A DNA stretch of 64,000 bases, from assembly GCF_900103985.1 (NCBI RefSeq), contig NZ_FNIE01000002.1, forward strand, positions 124,001-188,000, written 5' to 3'. Shown here one piece after another: positions 33,403 to 42,058 of the stretch (the first letter of the stretch is position 1; each line of letters opens with the position of its first letter). Made by a program: the position numbers and the translations under genes. The notes below the pieces were generated by a model, which was not told the origin of the DNA, made no database searches, and worked only from the letters and a program-made list of their open reading frames with translations. This DNA comes from Actinacidiphila guanduensis (GTDB lineage: Bacteria; Actinomycetota; Actinomycetes; Streptomycetales; Streptomycetaceae).

Positions 33403-34859
33403 ACAAGCCCCTGCGACGGGTCGCGGTCTTCTGCGGCCTGCTCGTCCTCGCCCTGCTGCTGCGCGTGAACTACGTGCAGTACGTCAAGGCCGACCAGCTC
33501 TCCAACGACCCGCACAACCGCCGGGTGGCGATCAACCAGTACAAGCAGCCGCGCGGCGACATCATCGTCGACGGCAAGGCGATCACCGGGCACACCACCA
33601 CCACCGGCAGCGACTTCAAGTACAAGCGCACCTACACCGACGGCCCGATGTGGGCGCCGGTGACGGGGTACGCCTCGCAGGCGTACAGCACCACGATGCT
33701 GGAGGGCGTGGAGGACAAGTTCCTCACCGGCGACGACGACCGGCTCTTCTTCAACCGCACCATCGACCTGCTCACCGGCAAGGAGAAGCAGGGCGGCAAC
33801 GTGGTGACCACGCTCAACGCCAAGGCCCAGGCGGCCGCGTACCACGGCCTGGGCAAGAAGAAGGGCGCGGTGGTCGCCCTCGACCCGCGCACCGGCGCGA
33901 TCCTGGCGATGGCCAGCACCCCCTCGTACGACCCCGGCTCCTTCGCCGGGAACTCGGCGACGGACGAGAAGAACTGGCTGGCGCTGGACAAGAAGAACGA
34001 CCCGGACGACCCGACGCTCAACCGGGCGCTGCGCCAGACCTACCCGCCGGGCTCGACGTTCAAGCTGGTCACCGCGGCGGCCGCGCTGCAGAGCGGCAAG
34101 GTCACCGACATCAAGCAGGCCACGAACTCGCCCGACCCGTACACGCTGCCCAACACCGCCACCAAGCTGGTCAACGAGGGCAGCATCCCCTGCCGCAACG
34201 CCAGCCTGGAGAACGCGCTGAAGTACTCCTGCAACACGGTCTTCGGCAAGCTCGGCGCCGACCTGGGGCTGGACACGATGGTGAAGGAAGCCGAGCAGTT
34301 CGGCTTCAACAAGCAGCAGTTCGTCCCGGTCCGCGCGGACGCCAGCAACTTCGACACCAAGATGTCCCCGGACCAGGTCGCCCTCTCCTCGATCGGCCAG
34401 TTCGACACCGCGGCCACCCCGCTGCAGATGGCGATGGTCGCCTCCGCGATCGCCAACAACGGCACCCTGATGCAGCCCTACGAGGTGGACAAGCTGGTGG
34501 CGCCCAACCTCAGCACCATCTCGCAGACCAGCCCGAAGGTGATGAGCAAGCCGCTCTCCCCGGACAATGCCCAAAAGCTCCAGCAGATGATGGAGACCGT
34601 GGTCAACTCCGGTACCGGCACCAACGCCCGGATCCCCGGCGTGACGGTCGGCGGCAAGACCGGCACCGCGCAGCACGGCATCGGGAACAAGGGCCTGCCC
34701 TACGCCTGGTTCGTCTCGTACGCCAAGACCGACCAGGGCTCCCCCGTGGCGGTGGCCGTCGTGGTCGAGGACGCCTCGGCCAACCGCGACGACATCTCCG
34801 GCGGCGGCTTCGCGGCCCCGATCGCCAAGAGCGTGATGGAGGCGGTCCTCAACAAGTGA
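33399..34859 (+). CDS. pbpA: Class B penicillin-binding protein (PbpA-like)
   Basis: 486 residues (GTG start). An N-terminal membrane anchor (about 7-25) precedes a short dimerisation domain. The transpeptidase domain has Ser219-T-F-Lys222 (SxxK), S-C-N near 277 and KTG at 420-422 (VGGKTGTAQ). All active-site motifs are intact. It cross-links peptidoglycan as partner of the SEDS protein encoded just upstream, with GTGA overlap. Part of the PknB-regulated growth cluster. Confidence 0.95.
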   Translation: MNKPLRRVAVFCGLLVLALLLRVNYVQYVKADQLSNDPHNRRVAINQYKQPRGDIIVDGKAITGHTTTTGSDFKYKRTYTDGPMWAPVTGYASQAYSTTMLEGVEDKFLTGDDDRLFFNRTIDLLTGKEKQGGNVVTTLNAKAQAAAYHGLGKKKGAVVALDPRTGAILAMASTPSYDPGSFAGNSATDEKNWLALDKKNDPDDPTLNRALRQTYPPGSTFKLVTAAAALQSGKVTDIKQATNSPDPYTLPNTATKLVNEGSIPCRNASLENALKYSCNTVFGKLGADLGLDTMVKEAEQFGFNKQQFVPVRADASNFDTKMSPDQVALSSIGQFDTAATPLQMAMVASAIANNGTLMQPYEVDKLVAPNLSTISQTSPKVMSKPLSPDNAQKLQQMMETVVNSGTGTNARIPGVTVGGKTGTAQHGIGNKGLPYAWFVSYAKTDQGSPVAVAVVVEDASANRDDISGGGFAAPIAKSVMEAVLNK

Positions 34860-35056
34860 GGACGATGAGACAAGCATCACGTCGGGTTTTCGGCCCGGCC
34901 AGGTACCGGTCAGGTATCAGGGGCCGGCGGGGACCGAGTTGCGCAGGACGCGCCCGGTAGCGTATGCCCGTGCAGGCGCAGGGCAAGGGTTGACGCGATC
35001 CGGGACGATCCGGTCGGGTGTGGACACGAGAACGGGATTGAGGAGAGGGCAGAGCT

Positions 35057-37066
35057 ATGGAAGAGCCGCGTCGCCTCGGCGGCCGGTACGAGCTGGGCTC
35101 GGTGCTCGGCCGCGGTGGCATGGCCGAGGTGTACCTCGCCCACGACACCCGGCTCGGCCGCACCGTCGCCGTGAAGACGCTGCGGGTGGACCTCGCCCGC
35201 GACCCGTCCTTCCAGGCCCGGTTCCGCCGTGAGGCCCAGTCGGCCGCCTCCCTCAACCACCCGTCGATCGTCGCCGTCTACGACACCGGCGAGGACTACG
35301 TCGACGGGGTCTCGATCCCGTACATCGTCATGGAGTACGTGGACGGCTCCACCCTGCGCGAGCTGCTGCACTCCGGACGCAAGCTGCTGCCGGAACGCTC
35401 GCTGGAGATGACCGTCGGCATCCTGCAGGCCCTGGAGTACAGCCACCGGGCCGGCATCGTGCACCGCGACATCAAGCCCGCCAACGTCATGCTCACCCGG
35501 ACCGGCCAGGTCAAGGTCATGGACTTCGGCATCGCCCGCGCGATGGGCGACTCCGGCATGACGATGACGCAGACCGCCGCGGTGATCGGCACCGCCCAGT
35601 ACCTCTCGCCCGAGCAGGCCAAGGGCGAGCAGGTGGACGCGCGCTCCGACCTGTACTCCACCGGCTGCCTGCTCTACGAGCTGCTGACGGTCCGGCCGCC
35701 CTTCGTCGGCGACTCGCCGGTCGCGGTGGCCTACCAGCACGTGCGCGAGGAGCCGCAGCCGCCGTCGGTGTACGACCCCGAGGTCACGCCGGCGATGGAC
35801 GCCATCGTACTGAAGGCGCTCACCAAGGACCCGGACTACCGCTACCAGTCGGCCGACGAGATGCGGGCCGACGTGGAGGCGGCGCTGGACGGCCAGCCGG
35901 TCGGCGCCACCGCCGTGATGGGCGCGGCCGGCTACGGCTACCCGCACGGCTACGGCGACGGCGGCGCCACCACCGCCATGCCGCAGCAGCAGGAGGCCGC
36001 GCACACCTCGATGCTGCCGCCGATGCGCGACGACGACGGCGGCTACGGCTACGACGAGCGCCCGGACCGCCGGCGGCAGAAGAAGAAGGGCGGCAGCACC
36101 TCCACGGTGCTGCTCGTCGTGGCCGCGATCCTGGTGCTGATCGGCGCGATCTTCCTCGGCAAGGCGCTCTTCGGCGGCCACGGCCCGTCCGGCAACGACT
36201 CCGTGCCGAACTTCGTGAACTCCTCCTTCACCGACGCCGAGCGCACGGCGGGCAACGTCGACCTGAAGCTGGTCAAGGGCCCCGACGTGTTCTGCGACAA
36301 CGTGGACAAGGGCCTGGTCTGCAAGCAGAACCCGGCCGCGAACTCCGCGGTGCCCTCGGACAAGACGATCACCGTCAACCTCTCCAAGGGCGCGGCCCCG
36401 GTCGCGGTGCCCGACGTGAAGAACGACAAGGTCGCCGATGCCCAGGCCGAGCTGACCGCCAAGGGCTTCGAGTACGACGTCAAGTACTCCTCGACCACCA
36501 CGCAGGACCCGGGCATCGTCCTGGACCAGAACCCGGCGGGCGGCACCAAGAAGCCCAAGGGCTCCAAGGTCGTGCTGACCGTCTCGCAGGCGCCCCAGCA
36601 GGTCGAGGTGCCCAACGTCCAGAACCTGCCGAAGGCGGACGCCGAGAGCCAGCTCAAGGACAAGGGCTTCACCAACATCCAGGAGCAGAGCCAGGCGTCG
36701 GACTCCGTGCCGGCCGGCAGCGTGATCAGCCAGACCCCGGCGCCGCTGAGCAAGCAGACCCTGGACACGCAGATCGTGCTGACCATCTCCACCGGCCAGC
36801 AGACCACGGCCCCGCCGCAGACGATGCCCGATCTTCGAGGTCAGACAGTCGGCCAGGCCAAGGCCCAGCTCCAGGCGATGGGGCTCAACCTGCAGATCAA
36901 CGCGACGCTGATGAACGGCCAGCCGGCACCTGACAACGCCCAGGTGATCAACACCAACCCGGGCCAGGGCCAGCAGCTGTCCGAGGGCGAGCCGGTGAAC
37001 CTCACCGCCTTCCAGGCCGGAGGCGGCGGGGGCAACGGCGGACCCGGCGGTGGGCTGGGCGGCTAG
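35057..37066 (+). CDS. pknB: PknB: PASTA-domain Ser/Thr protein kinase
   Basis: 669 residues. Kinase domain (about 11-275) with GRGGMAEVY, VAVKTL lysine, HRDIKPANVM and DFGIARA. The activation loop contains MTMTQTAAVIGTAQYLSPEQ, with likely autophosphorylated threonines. After a Tyr/Gly-rich juxtamembrane region and RRRQKKK comes one transmembrane helix (about 349-371), then four extracellular PASTA repeats (about 380-655) that sense muropeptide or lipid II. The C terminus is Gly-rich. A GAGGAG Shine-Dalgarno precedes. It lies 197 bp after pbpA, so it may have its own promoter as well. Confidence 0.97.
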   Translation: MEEPRRLGGRYELGSVLGRGGMAEVYLAHDTRLGRTVAVKTLRVDLARDPSFQARFRREAQSAASLNHPSIVAVYDTGEDYVDGVSIPYIVMEYVDGSTLRELLHSGRKLLPERSLEMTVGILQALEYSHRAGIVHRDIKPANVMLTRTGQVKVMDFGIARAMGDSGMTMTQTAAVIGTAQYLSPEQAKGEQVDARSDLYSTGCLLYELLTVRPPFVGDSPVAVAYQHVREEPQPPSVYDPEVTPAMDAIVLKALTKDPDYRYQSADEMRADVEAALDGQPVGATAVMGAAGYGYPHGYGDGGATTAMPQQQEAAHTSMLPPMRDDDGGYGYDERPDRRRQKKKGGSTSTVLLVVAAILVLIGAIFLGKALFGGHGPSGNDSVPNFVNSSFTDAERTAGNVDLKLVKGPDVFCDNVDKGLVCKQNPAANSAVPSDKTITVNLSKGAAPVAVPDVKNDKVADAQAELTAKGFEYDVKYSSTTTQDPGIVLDQNPAGGTKKPKGSKVVLTVSQAPQQVEVPNVQNLPKADAESQLKDKGFTNIQEQSQASDSVPAGSVISQTPAPLSKQTLDTQIVLTISTGQQTTAPPQTMPDLRGQTVGQAKAQLQAMGLNLQINATLMNGQPAPDNAQVINTNPGQGQQLSEGEPVNLTAFQAGGGGGNGGPGGGLGG

Positions 37067-37090
37067 CCGCCCGGGATCGGATGTCGGTGA

Positions 37091-37118
37091 GGGGGGTCGG
37101 CCCGCGGGCCGGCCCCCC
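37091..37118. terminator. Bidirectional terminator between pknB and the sortase operon
   Basis: GGGGGG-(T)CGGCCC-GC-GGGCCGG-CCCCCC forms a near-perfect 28-bp palindrome followed by TCTTCC. It sits in the 109-bp convergent gap. Confidence 0.8.
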
Positions 37119-37175
37119 TCTTCCGTGTCCGCGGCCTGCCAGGCCCGCAGGCCAGGCGGGATTGTCGGGCACGCC

Positions 37176-37925
37176 CTAGCGGAGCTCGGGCGGCGGGGTG
37201 CGCAGCGCGTCGACCTTCTGGGTGCGCACCAGCTGGCCCCACACCACGTAGCGGTAGCGCGAGGTGTAGACCGGCGTGCAGGTCGTCAGCGTGATGTAGC
37301 GGCCCGGCTTGGTCTTGCCGGACTCCTTGGGGACCTGGTCGGTGACGGCGACGTTGTACTTCGAGGTCTGGTCGAGCACGTTGTAGACCTTGTAGACGTA
37401 CCAGGTGTCCTTGGACTCGAAGACGATCGGGTCCCCGACGTGGATCTTGTCGATGTTGTGGAACTTGGCGCCGTGGCCGTCCCGGTGGGCGGCCAGCGTG
37501 AAGTTGCCGTTGGCGTCCCAGGGCATCGCGGCCGGCGTCGGGTCGGTGTAGTAGCCGGCGACGCCCTCGTTGAGCACCTTGGTGGACGTGCCCTTCTTCA
37601 CCAGCACCTCGTAGTGCTTGCCCATCGCCGGGACGTGCAGGAAGCCGATGCCGTCCTTGGTGTCCAGGCCGCGGGGGGCCACCCCCTTCGCGGGAGTCTG
37701 CGCCCACTCCTTGCGGACCTTGCGGCTCGCCGCCTGCTCGTGCCGGTCCGCCACCACGTTCGTCCACCACAGCGAGTAGACGACGAACAGCGCCAGGATC
37801 AGCCCGGCGGTGATCAGCACCTCGCCGATGACGCTGACGGTGGCCGCGATCGGGCCGCGTCTGCGGGGTCCTTCGCCCTGCGGGGCCCCCGTGCCGTCCT
37901 GCAACTCCTGCGTTGTGTCAGCCAT
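37176..37925 (-). CDS. Class E sortase (compact copy)
   Basis: 249 residues. An N-terminal transmembrane helix (about 28-52, TVSVIGEVLITAGLILALFV) is followed by the sortase barrel (about 90-240). The catalytic His is in AAHRDG (about 145) and Cys in ITLTTCTP (about 216); an Arg follows in YTSRYRYVVWG. Streptomyces class E sortases anchor LAXTG proteins such as long chaplins to the wall. It starts 19 bp after the larger sortase gene, in one operon. Confidence 0.93.
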   Translation of the reverse strand: MADTTQELQDGTGAPQGEGPRRRGPIAATVSVIGEVLITAGLILALFVVYSLWWTNVVADRHEQAASRKVRKEWAQTPAKGVAPRGLDTKDGIGFLHVPAMGKHYEVLVKKGTSTKVLNEGVAGYYTDPTPAAMPWDANGNFTLAAHRDGHGAKFHNIDKIHVGDPIVFESKDTWYVYKVYNVLDQTSKYNVAVTDQVPKESGKTKPGRYITLTTCTPVYTSRYRYVVWGQLVRTQKVDALRTPPPELR

Positions 37926-37944
37926 GACCCCGCCGTTTCAGCTT

Positions 37945-39582
37945 TCAGCCGTTGACCAGCGCGTCCGGCTTCCCCTTGCTGCGCGGGCGCTCCTCGATCA
38001 TCTTGCCCCAGACGATCAGCCGATTGGTGCTGGTGAACTCCGGCGTGCAGGTGGTCAGCGTCAGATAGCGGCCGGGACCGGTGAACCCGGAGCCGACCGG
38101 CACCGGCTGGAGCACGCTGATGTTCGTCGGCGGGGTGGAGGCCAGCGAGCTGGTGATCTCGTAGGTGTAGTACGTGGTGGCCGTCTCGACCACCACCTTG
38201 TCGCCCGGGACCAGCTTGTTGATGTAGCGGAACGGCTCACCGTGGGTGTTGCGGTGGGCGGCGACCGCGAAGTTGCCGGTCTTGTCCCAGGGCATCGCGG
38301 TGTTCAGGGCGCCGTCGTAGTGGCCGATCATGCCGTGGTCGAGCACCTTGGTCTTGCTCACGCCCTGCGCGATGGGCGCCTTGACGTCCAGCTTCGGGAT
38401 GTACATGATCGCGAAGCCCTGGCCGGGCGAGAAGGTACCGGGCGCCCGGTTCGGGTCGGACTCGTCGGTCTTCCACTGCTGCTCGAGCTTGTTGGAGGCG
38501 CTGTTGGCCTGGGCGTGGGCGCGGACGTTGGTCCACCACAGCTGGTAGGCGACGAACAGCAGCATCAGCACGCCGGCGGTGATGAACAGCTCGCCGACCA
38601 CCCGGCTGGCCACGACCGCGGGGCTGTCCTTGGCCGCCTTCGCCGCACGGCGGGCCTCGACCCGGCTCAACGGCTGCGCGGGCGCGGTGCCTTCCCCCGT
38701 GGCCGCGGCCGCGCTCGCGTTCGCCGCCGGGACACCGCGGTTCCTGGCCCGGTGGCCGCCCTTGGCCGCCTTGCGCCGGGCGGCGCGCCCGCCCTCGACG
38801 GAGGGCGGCCCGAGCACGGGCGGCGCGGGGTCGGCGGGGGTGTCGGCGACAGCGGCCGCGGGCGGCTCCTCGGGCAGGGAGATCTGCGGGAGCTGCGCGG
38901 TGGCGTCGGTCTCGGCGAGCGGTGTGGGCCCAGCGGACGCGGCCGGTGCGGGGGGCTCGGGCCGTACGGCACTGTGACGGCCCAGGGAGACCTGCGGGAG
39001 CTGCGCGGTGGCGTCGGTCTCGGCGAGCGGTGTCGACGCGGCGGGCGCGGGCGGCTCCGGACGTACGGCGCTGTGGCGGCCCTGCGGCCGCGGCGGTTCG
39101 GGCTGCTGCGGCTGCGGGGCCAGCGGCGGTGACACCTGCTGCTGCGGCGCAATCTGCTGGACGGGCTGCTGCGGTGCCGCAGGTTGCTGCGGGACGACCG
39201 GCTGCGACGGAGCCGTCGGCTGCGGCACTGTCTGCTGGATCGGCTGCGCCTGGACGGGCTGCGGCGGCACCGGGGGCTGCGCGGGTCTCGCGTGCTGGCG
39301 CGGCGGGCGGGCCTGCTGCGGCGGCTCCGGCTGCCGGGGCGGTGCCTGGGGGGCGGGCCCCGCGAACCACGGGGAGGCCGGCTGCGGCGGCTGCGGCGCC
39401 GCCTGCTGGAGGGGCTGCGGCTGGACGGGCTGCGGCCGGGGGGGTTCCTCGACCGCCGGGGGGCGGCCGGGAAGGGGGTCGTTGAGCGGGTCGTTCAGCT
39501 GACCCACGACGACCTCGAACTGCCCGGTGTCCTCGTAGGACATCGGGCCGTCGGCGGGACGCTCCGGTCGGAGCGTGGTCAC
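37945..39582 (-). CDS. Class E sortase with very long Pro/Gln-rich N-terminal extension
   Basis: 545 residues. Residues 1-320 are a low-complexity Pro/Gln/Ala region, predicted cytoplasmic, that includes a duplicated ~33-residue block. A transmembrane helix follows (about 328-350). The sortase domain is intact: AAHRNTHG His (about 440), LTLTTCTP Cys (about 511) and NRLIVWG. Class E sortases are usually 220-350 residues, so the extension is unusual. GTG 39582 overlaps the pabA stop (GTGA) with GGGAGG upstream; ATG 39543 is an alternative. Confidence 0.9.
   Translation of the reverse strand: MTTLRPERPADGPMSYEDTGQFEVVVGQLNDPLNDPLPGRPPAVEEPPRPQPVQPQPLQQAAPQPPQPASPWFAGPAPQAPPRQPEPPQQARPPRQHARPAQPPVPPQPVQAQPIQQTVPQPTAPSQPVVPQQPAAPQQPVQQIAPQQQVSPPLAPQPQQPEPPRPQGRHSAVRPEPPAPAASTPLAETDATAQLPQVSLGRHSAVRPEPPAPAASAGPTPLAETDATAQLPQISLPEEPPAAAVADTPADPAPPVLGPPSVEGGRAARRKAAKGGHRARNRGVPAANASAAAATGEGTAPAQPLSRVEARRAAKAAKDSPAVVASRVVGELFITAGVLMLLFVAYQLWWTNVRAHAQANSASNKLEQQWKTDESDPNRAPGTFSPGQGFAIMYIPKLDVKAPIAQGVSKTKVLDHGMIGHYDGALNTAMPWDKTGNFAVAAHRNTHGEPFRYINKLVPGDKVVVETATTYYTYEITSSLASTPPTNISVLQPVPVGSGFTGPGRYLTLTTCTPEFTSTNRLIVWGKMIEERPRSKGKPDALVNG
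38875..39082. repeat. Internal duplication in the long sortase gene
   Basis: Two ~100-bp in-frame copies (about 38875-38982 and 38983-39082). Each encodes GRHSAVRPEPPAPAAS followed by TPLAETDATAQLPQ and V/I-SL. They differ by one AGP insertion and a few synonymous changes, so the duplication is fairly recent. Confidence 0.8.
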
Positions 39583-40235
39583 GCCCCGGCCCTCCCGCCG
39601 GAACCGCCCGCCCCCACGACCGGGGCCAGCCCCTGCGAGCGCTCGACCGCGCCCGGATCGCCGCACTCGGCCAGCCAGTTGGCGAGCATCCGGTGCCCCC
39701 ACTCGGTGAGCACCGACTCGGGGTGGAACTGCACCCCCTCGACCGCTGCGTCGCGGTGCCGAAGCCCCATGATGATCCCGTTCTCGGTCCAGGCGGTGAC
39801 CCGCAGTTCGTCGGGGAGGCTGTCCCGCTCGACCGCGAGCGAGTGGTAGCGGGTCGCGGTGAAGGGCGTCGGCAGCCCGGCGAAGACCCCGCCGCCCTCG
39901 TGCGTGACGAGCGACGTCTTGCCGTGCAGCAGTTCCGGCGCGCGGCCGACGACCCCGCCGTACGCCACCGCCATCGACTGCACACCCAGGCAGACGCCGA
40001 AGACGGGCACCGCGGTTTCCGCGCAGTGCCGCACCATGTCCACGCACACCCCGGCCTCTTCGGGGGTGCCGGGGCCGGGGGAGAGCAGCACCCCGTCGAA
40101 GCCGTCGTCGGCGTGCGCCGGCGAGACCTCGTCGTTGCGCAGCACTTCGCACTCGGCGCCGAGCTGGTAGAGGTACTGGACCAGGTTGAAGACGAAGGAG
40201 TCGTAGTTGTCGACCACGAGGATGCGTGTGCTCAT
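39579..40235 (-). CDS. pabA: Aminodeoxychorismate/anthranilate synthase glutamine amidotransferase subunit
   Basis: 218 residues of class I glutamine amidotransferase. ILVVDNYDSFVFNLVQYL opens the protein. The nucleophile Cys is in VFGVCLGVQSMA (about residue 80), and the His/Glu pair is in VQFHPESVL (about 174). It supplies ammonia for p-aminobenzoate or anthranilate synthesis. Its start overlaps the upstream small-membrane-protein stop (ATGA), and its stop overlaps the sortase start (GTGA). No synthase partner subunit is encoded in the window. Confidence 0.92.
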   Translation of the reverse strand: MSTRILVVDNYDSFVFNLVQYLYQLGAECEVLRNDEVSPAHADDGFDGVLLSPGPGTPEEAGVCVDMVRHCAETAVPVFGVCLGVQSMAVAYGGVVGRAPELLHGKTSLVTHEGGGVFAGLPTPFTATRYHSLAVERDSLPDELRVTAWTENGIIMGLRHRDAAVEGVQFHPESVLTEWGHRMLANWLAECGDPGAVERSQGLAPVVGAGGSGGRAGA

Positions 40236-40435
40236 CGGACGGCGGCCACTCCGTACAGGACACCGAGGCCGTCGTTGTTGTTGTCGACGGTCACGTCGTT
40301 GAAGGGCAGCAGCGGTTCCGCCCAGGGGAAGACGTACTGGAAGAGTATGTAGACGATCAGGACGACCAGGGCGAGTGAGATCAACGCCCTCACCCACGCG
40401 TTCCCCGGCAGGTGTCGCCAGATCCAGCCGTACAT
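40232..40435 (-). CDS. Small single-pass membrane protein
   Basis: 67 residues: MYGWIWRHLPGNAWVRALIS leads into a transmembrane helix (about 18-38, ALISLALVVLIVYILFQYVF). An external tail with FNDVTVDNNNDG follows. It is conserved at this position in Streptomyces but of unknown function. The ATG at 40435 has AAGGAAGG upstream. Coupled to pabA by ATGA. Confidence 0.85.
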   Translation of the reverse strand: MYGWIWRHLPGNAWVRALISLALVVLIVYILFQYVFPWAEPLLPFNDVTVDNNNDGLGVLYGVAAVR

Positions 40436-40601
40436 GCGGTGTGCCTTCCTTAGGTGTCCCCGCAACAGGGTAAGGGGAGATGGGCGACCTGGGGGCGTCC
40501 ACCGGACAAAGGTTGGGCATGGGGCCCGCCGCCGGCCGGCCCGCGATCGGCCTGTGCGCAAGGGCTGTTCAGGGCGGCTTCAGGGTCACCCCATGGCGGC
40601 T

Positions 40602-41384
40602 TCACGGCTGCTGCACAGGCTGCGCATAGGACAGGCCGACCGACCCGTCATAGCCGGGCAGTGTGGTGCGGTGCTGGGTGGCGACCTTCCAGCCGAGGCC
40701 GTACGCCCGCACGTACTGCAGGTAGTTGGTGATCGCGGGGCTGGTGTCCAGGGCGTGGCGCAGTTTGTCCTGGTCGCCGACGGCGGTGATGCGGTAGGGC
40801 GGGGAGTAGACGCGGCCCTGCAGGATCAGGGTGTTGCCGACGCAGCGGACCGCGCTGGTGGAGATCAGCCGCTGGTCCATGACCCGGATGCCCTGGGCGC
40901 CGCCCTGCCACAGGGCGTTGACCACGGCCTGCAGGTCCTGCTGGTGGATGACGAGGTCGTTGGGCTGCGGGTCGGGGACGCCGGGGACGAGCGCGGTGGC
41001 GTCCGGTGGCGCGTCGTTCAGCGTGACCTGCAGGCCCGGGCCGGTGAGCGGCGCGGTGCCGGCGGCCTTCTCCAGGTCCTCGATGTGCCGGCGCTCGGCG
41101 GGGCTCAGGCCGCTGCCCTGCCGGGTGAGCCGGTCGACGTCGGCCCGTACGCCGGCGACCTGCTTCTCCAGCTTCTCGTTCTGCGCGTTTTTGCTGCGCA
41201 CGTTGTCCGACAGCTTGGGCAGCGGGTCGTCGCTGCGGATGTCGACGCCCTTGGCGGTGTCGAAGCTGGTCCAGAAGATGAGGCCGGCCAGGGCGAAGAC
41301 GGCGCCGCTGAGCACGCGCAGCCCTGCCGCCCGCCGCCCGCGCGAAGGCGTACGGGCGGGGGAGGTGCCACCGGCTCCGGTCAC
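40602..41384 (-). CDS. DUF881-family membrane protein
   Basis: About 260 residues. One transmembrane helix (about 23-42) is followed by a coiled-coil-like stretch with leucine heptads (about 55-105). The DUF881 domain has VTLNDAPPDA, VIHQQDLQAVVNALWQGGAQ and INGR-like region LQGRVYSPPYRITAVGD. DUF881 proteins cluster with division and sortase genes in actinobacteria; function unknown. GTG 41384 was chosen; a TTG at 41387 has slightly better spacing from AAGGAG. Divergent from crgA with a 143-bp shared promoter region. Confidence 0.88.
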   Translation of the reverse strand: MTGAGGTSPARTPSRGRRAAGLRVLSGAVFALAGLIFWTSFDTAKGVDIRSDDPLPKLSDNVRSKNAQNEKLEKQVAGVRADVDRLTRQGSGLSPAERRHIEDLEKAAGTAPLTGPGLQVTLNDAPPDATALVPGVPDPQPNDLVIHQQDLQAVVNALWQGGAQGIRVMDQRLISTSAVRCVGNTLILQGRVYSPPYRITAVGDQDKLRHALDTSPAITNYLQYVRAYGLGWKVATQHRTTLPGYDGSVGLSYAQPVQQP

Positions 41385-41527
41385 CAAATACCCTGCTCCT
41401 TACAACCTGGGGAAGCACTACGCTAACGGACGCCCGGAAGCGGCAGCGCCTCCACTTGGCCCCTCAACCGCCAAGCTGACCCCGCAGAACCGTGCGGTGA
41501 CGCAGCGCATCGACAGGAGAGTCCCTC

Positions 41528-41782
41528 GTGCCGAAGTCACGTATCCGCAAGAAGGCGGACTTCACCCCGCCGCCCACGAAGTCGGGCACCGCGATAAAGC
41601 TGGGCAACCGGGCCTGGGTGGCGCCCCTGATGCTCGCGTTCTTCGTGGTCGGCCTCGCCTGGATCGTGCTCTTCTACGTGACGCAGGGCGATCTGCCGGT
41701 GGACGCGCTCGGCAACTGGAACATCGTGGTCGGCTTCGGCTTCATCGCGGGCGGGTTCGTCGTCTCCACGCAGTGGAAGTAG
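41528..41782 (+). CDS. crgA: CrgA, cell-division coordination protein
   Basis: 84 residues (GTG start, AGGAG upstream), the expected CrgA length. The N terminus is positively charged ([15 protein letters not shown]). Two transmembrane helices lie at about 30-50 and 62-81, with [20 protein letters not shown]. In Streptomyces it coordinates aerial growth and septation and affects FtsZ ring formation. It is divergent from the DUF881 gene. The downstream spacer carries a cluster of DnaA-box-like 9-mers. Confidence 0.96.
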   Translation: MPKSRIRKKADFTPPPTKSGTAIKLGNRAWVAPLMLAFFVVGLAWIVLFYVTQGDLPVDALGNWNIVVGFGFIAGGFVVSTQWK

Positions 41783-41800
41783 CGACCGCGCTCCCCACAC

Positions 41801-42019
41801 TTATCCACAGCCGTATCCACAGTGGGGAAAAGGTCAGACGATCTGTGGATAACCTCTACGAGGTTGACGCCGGTACGACCGGTGGCCGAGACCGCGGCCA
41901 CCGGTCTTTCCTTGATCGTGCAGGGATCTTGCGGGAAAACCCTGACAGGTCACCCTGCGCACAACGCCTCGCACAGGTTGTGCACATGACGCACAGGCGC
42001 GCCGTCCCACTGTGGATAA
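41801..42019. promoter_or_regulatory. DnaA-box-like cluster between crgA and the rhomboid gene
   Basis: Three perfect TTATCCACA boxes: 41801-41809 (+), 41844-41852 (-) and 42011-42019 (-). Near-matches are GTATCCACA (41813-41821) and TTGTGCACA (41978-41986). The whole 276-bp gap is otherwise gene-free. DnaA binding is inferred from the consensus only. Confidence 0.5.
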
Positions 42020-42058
42020 CGTGTGATCAACGCCAGGGGACACGGGCGGACCGCACCC

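Noticed and set aside
41801-42019. Possible chromosomal origin
   Set aside because: Too few boxes and no dnaA or dnaN next to it; gene order places oriC beyond recF outside the window.
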